NCBI RefSeq assembly: GCF_902459465.1
Contig: NC_047068.1
Location: 17,817,195-17,881,194, forward strand
Direction: 5' to 3'
DNA length: 64,000 nucleotides
Source: Asterias rubens
Lineage: Eukaryota; Echinodermata; Asteroidea; Forcipulatida; Asteriidae
Part shown: in pieces, positions 46,284 to 58,132 of the stretch
Position numbering within the stretch: position 1 is the stretch's first letter
Layout: each line of letters begins with the position of its first letter
Notes under the pieces: model-generated
What the model saw: only the letters and a program-made list of their open reading frames with translations
Databases searched by the model: none
What the model was told of the DNA's origin: nothing
Made by a program: the position numbers and the translations under genes

Positions 46284-46463
46284 GCCTAGTTCATTCTTCC
46301 TGCTAATGCAATACAAATTTCTACGTCACAAATTCGCAACAAATAGTTCGTAAGAGTTGAAATGTACTCAACTGCTGCGAACCATTTGCAGCGAAAACAG
46401 GGCTGTGACGTCAAAATTTGTATCGCGTTCGAAAGGAAGTATGACAGTATGAACCAGGCTTTA
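46284..46463. mobile_element. MITE, AAGCCCGGTT family, copy 3
   Basis: gcctagttcattcttcctgctaatgc on the left, and aaaggaagtatgacagtatgaaccaggcttta on the right, with tgacgtca at 46406 and ctacgtcac at 46322. Confidence 0.65.
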
Positions 46464-46469
46464 GGGGTC

Positions 46470-47815
46470 ATACCCTCAAAGCAATGGTTTGCTTGAAAGT
46501 TTCACCAACAAACTAAAGGATTCTGAAAAAAATTGAACAGCTCCTTGCTCACGTTTCTGAGGAGTTGGGGCTCAAGGCTTTGTACACCACTGCGAAAGTC
46601 ATAAGTTTAGCGCTTACAAATTATTTGTTCTCAAAGTTTACCCTGGACGAACTATAGTACTGGTGGTACCAAATGCCATGAGAACTTGTAATCAATTTGG
46701 CCTGTTGTCATTTATCGCAGGAGGAAATGTGGAAAAACATTCCATACCAAAATGCGCAGCTGACTTGTGACTTTTATATATTAAACCCTGTTTTAAAAAG
46801 TGAAGGAATTTTTATTATATTCTGTACAATGAAATAAACCCGCCACTTTTATAATCGGCTGGCTCTTACTTTAAATCTTTAAATAATGGTGTACAATTCC
46901 TTGAATACAAAAAAAAAAGAACAAACTTGCATTGTTTGTGCGAAAATATCATCTCTTGAGAATTTCGTTATTTTAACATTTGACTACACTGTCACTACAC
47001 TATATAAACTCAACCTACGTAACCAATCTGCTAGTTACAGAAACATCTACTTATGTTTGAATACACCTATGACTCTAAAGCTATGATGCCCAAAAGTTTT
47101 AAAACACTTGCTTTTATGCATAACTATTAAAAACAACAACAGACCCCTAGAAATTTCTGTTACACGGTCAAACAGCGCCCTCAAGGAGATCAAAGGAAGA
47201 TCTCTCATTAAATTAGAGTTGCGAGTATTTGCGCACTCTTTTCATTGTTTGAACTCGGCAAAGGCGCTGATGCAAAGGGACCTGTAGAATACATAAATTA
47301 AACTTTTGAAGTACACTGTCCAGAAACCTTTACCGCCCCCTCCCCAACTTAAAAAAGGGATTAGAACTAATTAAATCATTTGGTTAATTTGTTTGCATGT
47401 TTACCAAACACTTGTATTTCTTTCATACTTGGCAACCACTGGCTTTGAAGCTGTCCATATGATTTCTCTGTTGTATCTTGGCAAACATGCACACTCAATT
47501 AAATCATCTCAATTCTTTTGAGCCTTTGGAGGAAGGGGGAAGGGGAAATAAAAGAACCCAAACTGGTCTTTTGAAATTGTTAACAAAGAAGGGAGGGACG
47601 CAAAGCCTGCACTGCAACTTAAATACGTTATAAGAAGGATCAACGCTACCAAATTGAAGAAAATTTAGTTCTAACTGACAGCAAAACAATAATAATAAAC
47701 TTGCAAAAATTATAATAAAGAAAATCTTTGACACGGATGAGATGTCATCGATTACTGCCTGAGTTTTTTAAAAGGGCAAAGCAATTTTTTTATGTTACGG
47801 GTACAAAATTGTTGT
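46470..47815. other. 3' flank of the sialyltransferase gene, nothing recognised
   Basis: No exon found. No clear AATAAA was identified for the minus strand within 150 bp of the stop; a TTTATT (complement AATAAA) lies near 46812. Confidence 0.35.
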
Positions 47816-47999
47816 TTAGTCCCAGGAAGGGTCATGGAAGCTGATGCGGCTGCTCTTGGCCCAGTTTCGGAAGACACGTCGCTCAGTCATGAGTCTCTTT
47901 CCTCCTTGGTCCACGTTCTCGTGGTATTCGTACATCATGCACTCTGGTAAGACTGGCTTCTTGTAGTAGCTGTAGGGGATATTGCTGTTGGGATGCAAC
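47816..47999 (-). CDS. sialyltransferase last exon: motifs III and VS
   Basis: The acceptor is gtgtacag; the stop TAA is 47818-47816. It contains PYSYYKK (motif III site), ECMMYEYHE, and GGKRLMTERRVFRNWAK (VS region), ending FHDPSWD, similar to the HP(N/S)W end of relatives. Confidence 0.9.
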
Positions 48000-50900
48000 C
48001 TGTACACAAACAAACAAACAAACGCAGGAATACATTATTAGTTTTCTTGTTTGTTTGTTTGTTTGTCCAGTCAAGGGAACTCGGGAAACTCTCACAAGGG
48101 GAAATAAACACTAAGCTGGCAACAGCCAGTCTCTTTCATACAAACATTGGTTTAATGTCTATGACTGTGAATTGCACAAAGCAAGCAATACATCGTATTG
48201 AATAACCCCTTTGTTGCTAAAAAAGGTTGCCATCTTGTAGGGCATACGCGTACATCAATGAAGCACGCAGCACTCCCGGTTTGATTTCTACCGCACATGC
48301 ACACACACACGAACGCTCACGCGCACTGACGCCATCTTGTAGGGCAGATATTTGAATGGGGACACAATATTCAATACGGTCACATAGGCCACAGAGGCCA
48401 CGACCTTCATTGCCCTGGTTTTGGCCTTGGTGCCCCTTCCCCTTTAAAAGTTTTCGAAATAGACTTTCCACTGGAAGTGCCCATTGCAAACATAAAAATG
48501 ACCTTGTCCTCTTAAATATGAAATTCCAGGCCTGCGAGTATAAAATATAATAACTTATTGTATTTTATAGTCATTGTGAAATCAGCGGTAAGCTTGTTAA
48601 GATTTGAACCCACAACCTTGTGATTGCAAGTCCAGCAGTCCAACCACTGGGACCTGTCATATAGGGAAGTTTAGTCATTCAGAAGTTGGCCAGAGAATTA
48701 AATTAAAACAATGACCACATGTAATTGCATGACAATTGTATTGTTGTTTTTTGATAGGGTCATTGGTAGTTAAATAAAAAATAATTGACTATGAAAACTT
48801 ACTTGGTGAAAAGCACTGAAGCTGTTGATGGTACGGTGTATAAACTATTTTGAGAAAGGATTTGCTTTACAGCAAACAAACATTTTTTCAGCCAAAACTT
48901 TCTCCTGTGACTTTCATTGTATCTTTCTTTATAATTGTTCCTATAAATCAGCATAACATTTAAGTGACTCAGGCCTTGAATTTCGTTCTTTAAGGGTTTC
49001 AGATTTTCCAATTGGTTAACCATTCTTATGAGGATTTATTTTTTATTTTTTAAACTTTGCAAATGGCACCACAGCAAAAGCATGGCGCACTCCGCAAATT
49101 GCTGTGGTGCTGTGGGTCAATTCGAGGCCCAGTGAATACATTGAAGTACTGCTTTATGACTTCATGGACTGGGGAAAAAAACCTGCAGCAACAGACAGCA
49201 GGTCCCTTGGCAACATTTCTTTCCTAGGTTGAAGGATTACGGTAATGTCAGAGGAACAATAAAACTTCAGACAGTCTGCACCTGTCATCATGTGTACTTG
49301 AACAAATTTTTATAGATTTTGTCTGAGCTTTTGATTTATTTTCAGCACATGACCAAAAGCTTCAACAGTTCTCTTGGAATACTTCAACAGGGCACCAACA
49401 AGAACCACACAGGCACGCATGGCAGTAATACACACACTTAATAAAAGACAGGGGTAACTACAAACAGTCTAGAGCCATAAAAAGTTTCACTTTGTACTCT
49501 GCAGGATCATTCATAATATGTGAATTGGAAAATACTTGATTCTTAAAAAGTAAAAACCTTTGTTTATTTCGTCAATTCACAGCCTGCTAGAAAACACACT
49601 ACCCATTCAACACTTGACGACAAAGTATATATCTTTAGAACCTTTCGAATGTGTTAATCCTTAATAGATGAGAATGAATTGAAATATGGCCGTTTTTGAA
49701 ATATGGCCAAAAATCATGAGCGAATATTTCATCCCAGGAAGAATAATTCCTAATAGGAATACACCATCTGAGAATTGTTACTGACAGTAGTGCTTATCAG
49801 ATTCAAATTTTGGGGCGTAAACACTTTTATCTTGCTACACTAACCACATTACTTCATATAATGCGCAAATGGCTCAACATAAGCCGTTTCCACACAACTC
49901 TATTGCCTAGGGTTTCACCCAGGGAATTACGGCTGGCCATTTTCACACTACATGTATGAATGCTTTACCCACTGTCTGCCCCGGCACAATATCCACATTA
50001 CTTCAAAGTGAAATGTTTCTCAAAATGCATTATATACTATCAATTGCTGCCGTAGGCTTCTAACCATATTTTCATATTCCATTCAAGTTGAAATTATGAA
50101 ACATAGAAATACAATAGGATCCTATCCAGGGTAGTGTTATTTTAATATTAAGTAGCAATAAATGGCACTGCTTCATCAATTCAACTCTAGTCCCTATCCA
50201 TAGTATATACTTAGTGCAGAAGGGTGTGTAGAAGGGGGGGGGGTCATGTGAGGTGAGGTCAGGTTGTCTGGGTATCAGTATATCAACATGTTTTTGCCAT
50301 CATTCAAACCACATGTAGTTCAGTCTGTAACCTCATGCTATCATAAATGCTCTTTCCTAAAATAGAATCCTGAGATATCAGATTTCAATTCTGTAACTTG
50401 TTTGTCACTCTCTCTCTCTTTAAAAAAAGGTTACACTTTGTAAGGGAAAAGTGTACAACTTCAGCAACTCAACGCTTCAAGTAATAATATATAATAATTC
50501 TTACTTTTTGTTTTAATTGAAATCAAATCTGTAGCATAGGGTGTGATAAATTGTTACTGTCTTTACAGCGTCCTGACAATTCTTCCATTTTCTTTTTGTT
50601 AGATGCTGTCAAAAATTAACAACATTTTCTGGGTCATATAAAGCCTTATGACAGTAAAGGGGGAACAAAATTTTAGTCACTATTATGGAGTGTCAAATTT
50701 TAAACATTTATCCATGATAAAAAAACATTTACAGCACTAATTAAATCTTGCATGAAAACGAACAAAACAAAAACCACTCCGGGACGTGCGCATTACTCAG
50801 AATTATGTAAGGGTTTTCACCATCTCATCCTACATGTTTAGGCAAAAGCTTGCCCCCAAATCAGACATTGCAATTCTAGGCCCTATAGTCTGAGGAATTT

Positions 50901-53900
50901 AAATTTAAGCGATTACTTGTGAGTTAGCAAGTCATTGTACCAGAAAATATTCAAAGATAATGTGCAAATGGCTTAACATAAGCCCTTTCCACACAACTCT
51001 ATTGCCCAGAGTTCCCCCCGGGGAATAACGACTGGCCTTTTTACACGTTGATAACTTCACCCTGGTCTGCCACCATAAATGGACATACACCGGGTTATAG
51101 CCACCCCTGCTCTGGAGTAAGAGTAAGCGTTAACTGGAACCCCCTGGAATACGGACACAGAGTGAAAGTGTGCTGGGGTAACCTTGGGGAAAATGTCCTA
51201 GGGCCTCCTCAGGGCTGTATTCAACGGGGGATTAGTTAGTCTTTTTGAAAGTGCCACCACTACCTTCCTGGTTTTATACAGTGATAATTGGTGCAAAATA
51301 CAACATGAATATTAGGACACACATACCTGCAATAGTCCTCTGGCACCATGCCGTAGACGTTGATTTCTCCACACACATCTTTCATGATCATGAGGGCATA
51401 CAGACCAGTTGAAAGTTCTGTCCCTGAGGAAAGCCTGTAAAAGCAAAATACATGCAACTTGAGAATGAGACTTAAAATAAATAAATGAATGAATAGGGGC
51501 ATCAAAATCTTTATGTCTTCTTCTCTTCTTCCTTTAAAGTGCACACTCACACTAGGTGAGGATGAGGCGCATGAAGAAATTCAAAATTTAACTGAAGTGT
51601 CCAAGAGCCGATAATCAGGCCTGGAATTCAACAAAGACCACAGAACCTGTAGCCTCCATTGCCCTGGTCTTGGCCTTGGTGCCCCTGCAATGTTGTGTTT
51701 TTGAAAGTATGGAAATAAATGTGAATTGAATGGAATGTAAGTGCCATTTGCAAACTCAAATGGCCTAGCCCTCTAAAAGATGAAATTCTATGCCTGTGTA
51801 TCATCTCTTCATTAGGCCAAACAAAATAATATGTGTGTTTCCGGTTACCCGACCGACCCTAGAAAAACACGCCGACCCTACGGAATTTTATACATTTACA
51901 GACAAAATAAAATAAAACAACCCCGATCCCACTCCCCGTTTGACAAAATACCGCACGATTTTAACGTTATTATATTTGATGTTTCCTTTTTTCTAAAATG
52001 TTTTCACATTTAAAATAAAGCATTAGAAAATACACATTTTCTTACGAGAAAAGACGTCGTTGATCCATGGTTGATCAAGTACTAGTATTGCAACGACTGA
52101 CGACGTCGTGTGTAGCGTGTGTTGGGAGGTCGCAAACATTGAAACAAGTGTTTGTATGAGAGAGATGGCTGTTGCCAGCTTGGTATTTATATCCCCTTGT
52201 GTAAGTTTGCCGAGTTCCCTCAACAACAAATCATCTAAACAAATAAAAACCTACCTTTGTTTTCCAGTGTGCTTTTCAAATTCAGCATCTGCTTCCCCAT
52301 CCAGAGCCTTTGAGGGGCGATAGAAACCCACCCTGGGGTACTTTGACGAAAGGCGGCCCATTACACTTGGTATGGAGCCGAGGGAGAATGCATGCTCCGA
52401 GCCATGAACGAAGACGTTCTTCAATGACGGGTGATTGTCAAGTAGCGTGCTGGCATTCGCTACCAACTCTGACAAACTGAAAATGAACATTTTAAGTTGG
52501 TTTAAAACAACAACTTTTATAGGGTTTGGGTACTTTTTGTACGATACAAAACACAAACAAACACAGATTTACATAAAACTAACTCGGTTTAAAGATAATG
52601 ATGAGGCCAGTAGAAAGCTTCCCTTAAAATATTACTTGCTGAGGTGTTGTAGTTTTAGAGAATTGAGTTAAACAGTTTCAAGAAAATAGTTTTCGTCTCA
52701 GTGAGACAAAAATTGTTTTAGCATGTACAACGGATTTACGCGACCCTCTCCTGAAAACTTGTAAACTAATGAGACTGAAACTGCTGCAGGTAAATTCACA
52801 AAATGATGAGCAACATTATTTAAAGTTAAGGGTGGGTACTTCAAACTTCAACATGTTCCACACGACACTTACCCTTCCTGAGAGATGACCCGGACAGTTG
52901 TCTTGCGGCCCACGTCTAGTTCGTACCCAACGGTTGGTGCTGAATTCAACCTGAACACGCATTCAGCTTCGTCAATTTCATCGCCTCTTCTGGAGTGGGT
53001 GATGTGACCTGGAAAGGAAACATAAGGACACATTTTTATTTGCGAGTTTTGACAGGGGTGCATTCCACTCTTGGAAATGCTCGCAACCATTTAAACAAAT
53101 GAACAAAAAGGCACTGTATTAAAAGTTACTTCAGGCCTAGAATTGCTCGGAGGCAATGGTCATTTTTGATCTTGGTATTGGCCTTCAAAAGTTTCCATAG
53201 AGTTCCAATGGAAGTGCCTTCTCAAAGATGAAATTGCAGGCCTGCTATTCACATCAATTTGTTCCAGTTTCTTTAAAGGCAAAGTGCAGTTTTTTTTTTT
53301 TTAACCGTATGACTGTTTTAATCCTAGATGTAAATATGCAGATACACAAAAAAACTAAACTGTGGTAATTAATTTCAAAAGGTTGTAGTGTTTTTCTTGA
53401 GAGTTTATTTTGAGGCAGTTATCGGTTATTGGAATACACAATTCGAGAAACATTTCATGCACAAACATTTTTCAGATTGAAATGTTGTTCAATCCCTCAA
53501 TCTAAAACCACATTCCTCCTTTCAAAGGAATATTTCCCATTTGAATACACAGTAAATTTGTACCTGAATTGGAAACAAGAGCGCAGGTCCCACAGCTTAG
53601 AAACTCCTCTCCGCTGGTCTGTCTTCCCAACGGGATATACCGCTTGGATCCAGCAGGCGACTCAGTCATTGTTGAAGATGGGTTCCGATACTCTTCGATA
53701 ATCTCCCGACGAGATACCAGTCTCGGCCGGTTGCTCTCCACTAGGAGTCTTCGGCTCTCGTACGCCTCCCTCATGGACACTGACATTGGGTCGACCTTGT
53801 GGACGTGATACGTCGGGCCGCGGATATCTTTGGTTGTAGCATGGCGAGGTATGAGCTTGTGTTTTTGGTTTGGGGCTGTAGACTGGGCGAAAACATAGAA

Positions 53901-53975
53901 GAGGATCATGTACTGGAAGCAGAATGCGATGAAGAACATACCGCCCAACTTCTTAACTCTTGCGACTGACAACAT
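47816..53975 (-). CDS. ST6GALNAC-like sialyltransferase (CAZy GT29), 353 aa, atypical motif III and VS
   Basis: Five coding exons on the minus strand: 53975-53564, 53008-52873, 52476-52255, 51434-51327 and 47999-47816. All have GT-AG borders and matching phases (1,2,2,2). This is a type II Golgi protein: short cytosolic tail, membrane anchor (residues 11-30, GMFFIAFCFQYMILFYVF), stem to about 120. Sialylmotif L is 127-177 (SCGTCALVSNSG, DEIDEAECVFRLNSAPTVGY, DVGRKT). Sialylmotif S is 261-287 (GTELSTGLYALMIMKDVCGE, NVYGM). It fits the ST6GALNAC3/5/6 subgroup: CxxCAxVSNSG, GxEID, SAPT/NAPT-GYExDVGR, ELSTG, VYGM, PYxYY and GGxRxxTExxVFxxWAK. Members add alpha-2,6-sialic acid to GalNAc of mucin-type glycans or gangliosides. 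Oddities: motif III is SYYK where relatives have HYYE, and the VS histidine (GGHRFITE) is Lys327 (GGKRLMTE). Catalysis may therefore be lost or changed. A non-coding 5' exon must lie upstream of 53983. Confidence 0.9.
48064..48165 (-). repeat. dispersed repeat, TTTGTATGAGAGAGA family (inverse), next to last exon
   Basis: gaaactctcacaaggggaaataaacactaagctggcaacagccagtctctttcatacaaac is the complement of 52108-52232. A caaa(c) hairpin (48003-48063) separates it from the exon. Confidence 0.75.
48378..48539. mobile_element. CAGGCCTG-family element in sialyltransferase intron 4
   Basis: ttgccctggttttggccttggtgcccctt...ggaagtgcccattgcaaac...atgaaattCCAGGCCTG. The right end is clear and the left end worn. 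Confidence 0.62.
48590..48662 (-). mobile_element. tRNA-derived SINE fragment, family C
   Basis: Read on the minus strand: cagtggttggactgctggac, then aaggttgTGGGTTCAAATCtt. Box A and box B are present but the ends do not pair as a tRNA. Confidence 0.5.
48670..51000. other. sialyltransferase intron 4, largely unremarkable
   Basis: No extra exon found. The block aatggctcaacataagccgtttccacacaactctattgcc at 49867 recurs at 50967 (about 110 bp shared). Confidence 0.45.
51327..51434 (-). CDS. sialyltransferase exon: sialylmotif S
   Basis: The acceptor is ttttacag and the donor TGCAG/GTATGT. LSSGTELSTGLYALMIMKDV is followed by C278 and NVYGM. Confidence 0.92.
51617..51800. mobile_element. CAGGCCTG-family element in sialyltransferase intron 3
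   Basis: The ends are CAGGCCTGGAATTCAAC and gatgaaattctatgCCTG. The body is attgccctggtcttggccttggtgccc..gtgccatttgcaaac. Confidence 0.68.
51965..52095. repeat. dispersed repeat shared with 29930-30060
   Basis: Same order of three blocks as at 29930; lies in sialyltransferase intron 3. Confidence 0.72.
52108..52232 (+). repeat. dispersed repeat, TTTGTATGAGAGAGA family, just after exon 3 donor
   Basis: ttgtatgagagagatggctgttgccagcttggtatttatatccccttgtgtaagtttgcc. It lies 20 bp from the exon at 52255. Opposite orientation to 48064-48165. Confidence 0.75.
52255..52476 (-). CDS. sialyltransferase exon: region between motifs L and S
   Basis: The acceptor is attttcag and the donor CAAAG/GTAGGT. 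74 codons with the variable middle part (VFVHGSEHAFSLGSIP, YPRVGFYRPS). Confidence 0.88.
52560..52765 (+). repeat. dispersed repeat, agatttacataaa..cggttt family, long copy
   Basis: It continues past the shared core into ctgaggtgttgtagttttagagaa and cgtctcagtgagacaaaaattg. In intron 2. Confidence 0.62.
52873..53008 (-). CDS. sialyltransferase exon: core of sialylmotif L
   Basis: The acceptor is tttccag and the donor GAAGG/GTAAGT. It encodes the CMP-sialic-acid binding half: GDEIDEAECVFRLNSAPTVG followed by DVGRKTTVRV. Confidence 0.92.
53132..53247. mobile_element. CAGGCCTG-family element in sialyltransferase intron 1
   Basis: CAGGCCTAGAATTGC on the left, and gatgaaattGCAGGCCTG on the right: inverted ends, 116 bp. 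Confidence 0.7.
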
Positions 53976-53983
53976 CTTGGTCC
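53564..53983 (-). CDS. sialyltransferase exon with start codon, anchor, stem and start of motif L
   Basis: The acceptor ttttgcag lies eight bases before ATG (53975-53973), so the transcript begins in an upstream exon. The donor is TTCAG/GTACAA after CGTCALVSNS. Cys131 is the motif-L cysteine expected to pair with Cys278 of motif S. Confidence 0.88.
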
Positions 53984-54069
53984 CTGCAAAACACGCAGAA
54001 AAAATACAGTAAATACACAAGAAAATAAGGTTTAGTGAACCATTTCTATCCCTTTAAGTGTACACATGA

Positions 54070-54250
54070 ACAGACCTGATATTTCATGGAGGCAACGCAG
54101 AGGATTGCCTTGATGCCCCTGGTCATTGCCTTGGTGCCCATGAAATGCTCCAGTAGAAATTTACAATTTCTTTATAGTCATATGGTGCCCTTTACCAAAG
54201 AGAAAAAGCCTTGCAGCCCTTGCCCTTTCAAAAACAAAGCATACAGGCAT
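54070..54250. mobile_element. CAGGCCTG-family element upstream of the first coding exon
   Basis: It runs from agaCCTGATATTTCATGG to aaagCATACAGGCATG, with ccttggtgcccatgaaatgctccagtagaaattt, the same subfamily as 38988-39147. Confidence 0.65.
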
Positions 54251-54254
54251 GTAG

Positions 54255-56230
54255 GAACATAGTTTTGGTGGTCAATTTCTACTTACCTGATGCACACAGG
54301 AATACAACTAAATTTCTCAGGAAGTTTAACTACATGACTTTGCGAATACCATTTTCTGTCTGTCAACTACGTGCAGCTTTGCAAGCACACAGTACAAGAG
54401 CACTTCAGTTTCACACAGATACAGAGTGCATGGTCTCTGCTAAAACACACACAATGTGCAATGACCAACAGTGACCCAGAAAGATCCTGAACACATGGAT
54501 TGCACAACTACCTTCTTAACCAATCAATGAGGCAGACAGGATTACCCTTATTTGCATATAACTCTCAGTGTGTTAAACCATTGACTGAGAGCAAGGACCC
54601 CTATTCTCAATACATGCTCTTGCCAGCAATTAAAGGGCTCACAGACACAGCATTTATGATATTACATGACGGTGGGTTGCCTGCATGCTCTTTATGCTTA
54701 AAAAATGAATGGTGCCAGCACATTACGTAATGAAACTTCCTTGTGGTTGAAAAAAAAAATAGTAAAAAATACTTCTGCTCAGGCTTGCCTGTTCAAGTTG
54801 CCATGCAACAACCAAGCACGGTTTAAATTTGGATGTACATTATACCTAAAGATGACTTGGACTTGAAACAATTTTCTCAAGAATGTCGGTAATGTGACTG
54901 GTGGACCTATTTCTCATAAGTGACTGGCCAGTGGCCAGTGCACCAATCAGGCCTCCAAGTTTACATGTACACTGGACTGCAGGCCACTCGACTGGACTGC
55001 AGGCCACTGGACCGCAGGCCAAAGGCCAGTGACTTTATTTTTAGGGTTGGACCAGTAAACTTATGACCAGACAAGTCCAGCGGTCCCGTGTCTCTCTAAT
55101 CAATGTGTCAGTGTGCAGGCCCCTACTAACACAGTTTAAACAATTGCTTGGAGCGTGAGATGTGAGGTCCTGTGGATTTACCCACCAAATTTGAGTCCTG
55201 CAATTAGGCTTTCACTCCAGATTTAAAAATTTATTTTAGTTTCATGATGTAAAAACCAAAATTAGAACAAAATTCCTTTGGCTTTTGAGAGAACCCTTTA
55301 AAATGGTGTATACTTTGTGAAAGTGGAGAAGAAAATGTGTACTAGACGGGCAGCAGTTTCTCTTTAGTCTGGTTTACCAATAAGCAAGGGAAAGTGTCAC
55401 TGCTGACATTACAAAACAGTCTCAAACTCGGATCCAAGTTTTAGGCGATAAGGTTGAAATGATGGCATTTCCACCTATTGGTAATTGCCGGGGTTCCGAT
55501 TTCACAGAGATATCCAGTGTCCTCAGCACTAGGGAAGTTGATCAAAGGGCAATTTGTTTTTATGTGGGAAAACCGCTGATTTTCTTTACCAGACTGTCTG
55601 AAAGTTTTAAGAAACATGCAAGTCAAAAATTACCATCCCTGAAATTTGTATACCGTTTTGAAAACTTGAGCAATTTAAAGCCTATTGGTAGACTTGTAAA
55701 ACTACCTTTTGAGTTGTTTGCACATTGCAAGCACTTTAAAAGCATGTTTTTATTGATAACCAACCAAATTACCATGTCAGACTGTTTAAGAATGGTTACC
55801 AGCTTATCTGAAATTGATAAGCCATAATGTCTGCTTTTAAAGCTCTGTGAAATTGGGCCCATATTTTTTTTCCAGAAAGTTCTACAAGATAAATTACTGA
55901 TAATAGATTATAAAGGTATCACACTAAACAAAATTGATGATCTAAACCAAAATTGACCTGCGTCTACTGTATAATTAATTTTCCTGGAAATGTAGCTGCG
56001 CCTTTGTATGTTAGTGGTGATAATAAGCCACACAATCCGTGTAAGAACAAGTTCATAACAAGTTCATAACAACTGTTTTTATACAATTGCGAGAACTTGT
56101 GACCTTGCCTAAATTCTATTGAATAGGTCAGGTTAATGCTAATTGATGCAGAGAAAGTTTCGCCTTTAATGTGTTTTACCTTCTGCATAATTCATACTTT
56201 GGCAAATATATGCTGCAAAGTTCAAGAAAT
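54255..56230. other. no gene seen; 5' region of the sialyltransferase gene
   Basis: A non-coding first exon is expected somewhere upstream of 53983 but could not be placed. aggccactcgactggactgcaggccac repeats lie at 54972-55022. A worn MITE ends at 55845-55862 (ctgtgaaattgggccc). Confidence 0.35.
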
Positions 56231-56239
56231 AAATCATAA

Positions 56240-56450
56240 AGCTGACATTTCAAAGGTGATGGTTAAAAAAAAAACGATGGTCACTTTGTGAAATTCATAC
56301 CAAATTTGAAGACTTACTTTTTTTTTATTTAAAAGTTTTACAATACTTATAAAACACAATGTGTAAAACCAACAGCTCTCCATTTAAGTTATTATGCTTA
56401 GAACCATTATTTTGAGTAATTACCAATAGTGTCCAGTACCTTTAACAATA
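56240..56450. mobile_element. truncated GACACTATTGGTAA-family element
   Basis: It ends ttattttgagtaattaccaatagtgtccagtaccttta, identical in layout to 63112-63157. Confidence 0.6.
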
Positions 56451-57489
56451 AGAAAAATGCAATATGGCTTTACACAAACCAATCATAAAACCAAAGCATG
56501 AAGGTAGAATGTTTAGAGGCCTACAAAACCAGTCCACAAACCAGTTGGCCACAATTATGCACAAACCAAGGCCCTGTTCATACAATGCTAAAAACATCTG
56601 TTACCCAGACTGAAGTGTGATTTCATCATCCTGACTGAGCAAGGAAGGACTTATAATAATATAGACCCTGAATGAAAGTTCGTTCACCCGCTGATAATTC
56701 TACAATGTGCACACACCCAGCCAGGTGCAGGGAGGACAAGTCTTGCCGAAAAGACTTGTGTCTATGGTATAATATAGGCTGAAAAGAGGACAAAAAAAAG
56801 GCTTTCAGGAGTGCCCCTTTCACAGAAAAAGTCTGGCTGGTAGAGTTGTATATGATGCAATACCCAAACAATAAAAAGACTGGATGTGTGATAAACAGCA
56901 AGCAGTACAACTGGAGTTGGCTGGAGTCTATGGTATTATAAGTAATAGTTGTACAAGGCAATAAAAAAAAGGACAACACTTGCTGTTACTAACCATAGAC
57001 CAAGGACTATTCAAGCAATTTCCATGGTGTGAAATTAAGGGAAAAGAGCACATGTACAGTCCTTGGAATAGGTTTTGAACACAACAACTACTGCCACTAC
57101 TTAGTACCAGTAGCTTTCTCTAGTGCCAATGTACATTATTATAAATAGTATTAGAATCCGCTCATTATTCCTCAGCTTATTTTACTGTTATAAATATAAC
57201 AGTACGCTTATTGAGAGCATGTATACAGTTATATGTGAGAAACTTGTTGAGCCTCCAGTAAACTTGGTTCAAATCAGGAAGTTGAAACATGAGAGTGATC
57301 CTCAGTTCATTATAGAAAATGTCCCCCAGAAAAAAAGGAAATCCTGCTTTACTTTTCCTTCTGCTGGAGTCCTGGTAGTAACTATTGCAAAGGTAATTGA
57401 AGCTGGACAAGGATGCAACCCTGGACATCCTAATTCAACTTCCTGCAGATTAATTTTTAATAGGACTTTATAGGAGGAGTTAAGTTCAG

Positions 57490-57610
57490 TGACCATAGAT
57501 GTTAGGACGCCCTAAGTTAACTCAAGATAGGATCCTAGTGTTTCGTGAAATTGGCTGCTGGACTCCTAAGAAAAGAAGGCTGGCTTGCCAGGTAGTAAGT
57601 AGCCTAGCAG
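57490..57610. repeat. worn palindromic repeat (ctaagttaactc..gatcctag)
   Basis: Short inverted blocks recall the host repeat of the piggyBac-like element at 58022-59275. Weak. Confidence 0.25.
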
Positions 57611-57766
57611 GTACGCCTAGTAGAATTATGATGTTCCACGATATTTCTACTAGGAAGGACTACCAAGAAGAAGGTACATGTAGCATCATATGCCAGTCTC
57701 CGTTTTACTTCTACTGGGATTTTGTAATAACATAAAATTACATGGGTTCATGAAGAATTTAATTTT

Positions 57767-57938
57767 AAGCCGAGAGCACAAAAACAAACCTACCCCATTT
57801 TTTCTTATTAATTACTAGGCCTAAGCCCAAAATAGAATTGAAAGACCCCCAAGCCGAGAGCACAAAAACAAACTACCCTATTTTTTCTTATTAATTACTA
57901 GGCCTAAGCCCAAAATAGAATTGAAAGACCCCCCCCCC
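57767..57938. repeat. tandem duplication, about 83 bp
   Basis: aagccgagagcacaaaaacaaac..taccc(c)attttttcttattaattactaggcctaagcccaaaatagaattgaaagaccccc occurs twice in a row. Confidence 0.9.
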
Positions 57939-58132
57939 CCCACCAAAAAAAAGTCATCATTTAACTTGTTTTATTATCAATTATAAATGATAATAAGTTA
58001 CAAACAATAATATGACCAGCCGTCGATTTCACAAAGAGTTAGGACTCATCTTATCTCGAGTTTAATCTTAAGGTCTGCATGCTACAGTGTAGGGTTGTGA
58101 CTCGTCCTTAATAGTCCTAAGATTAGTCTTAA

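Noticed and set aside
57123-57473. 116-codon frame as a gene
   Set aside because: No splice support, no motif, low-complexity AT-rich DNA around it.
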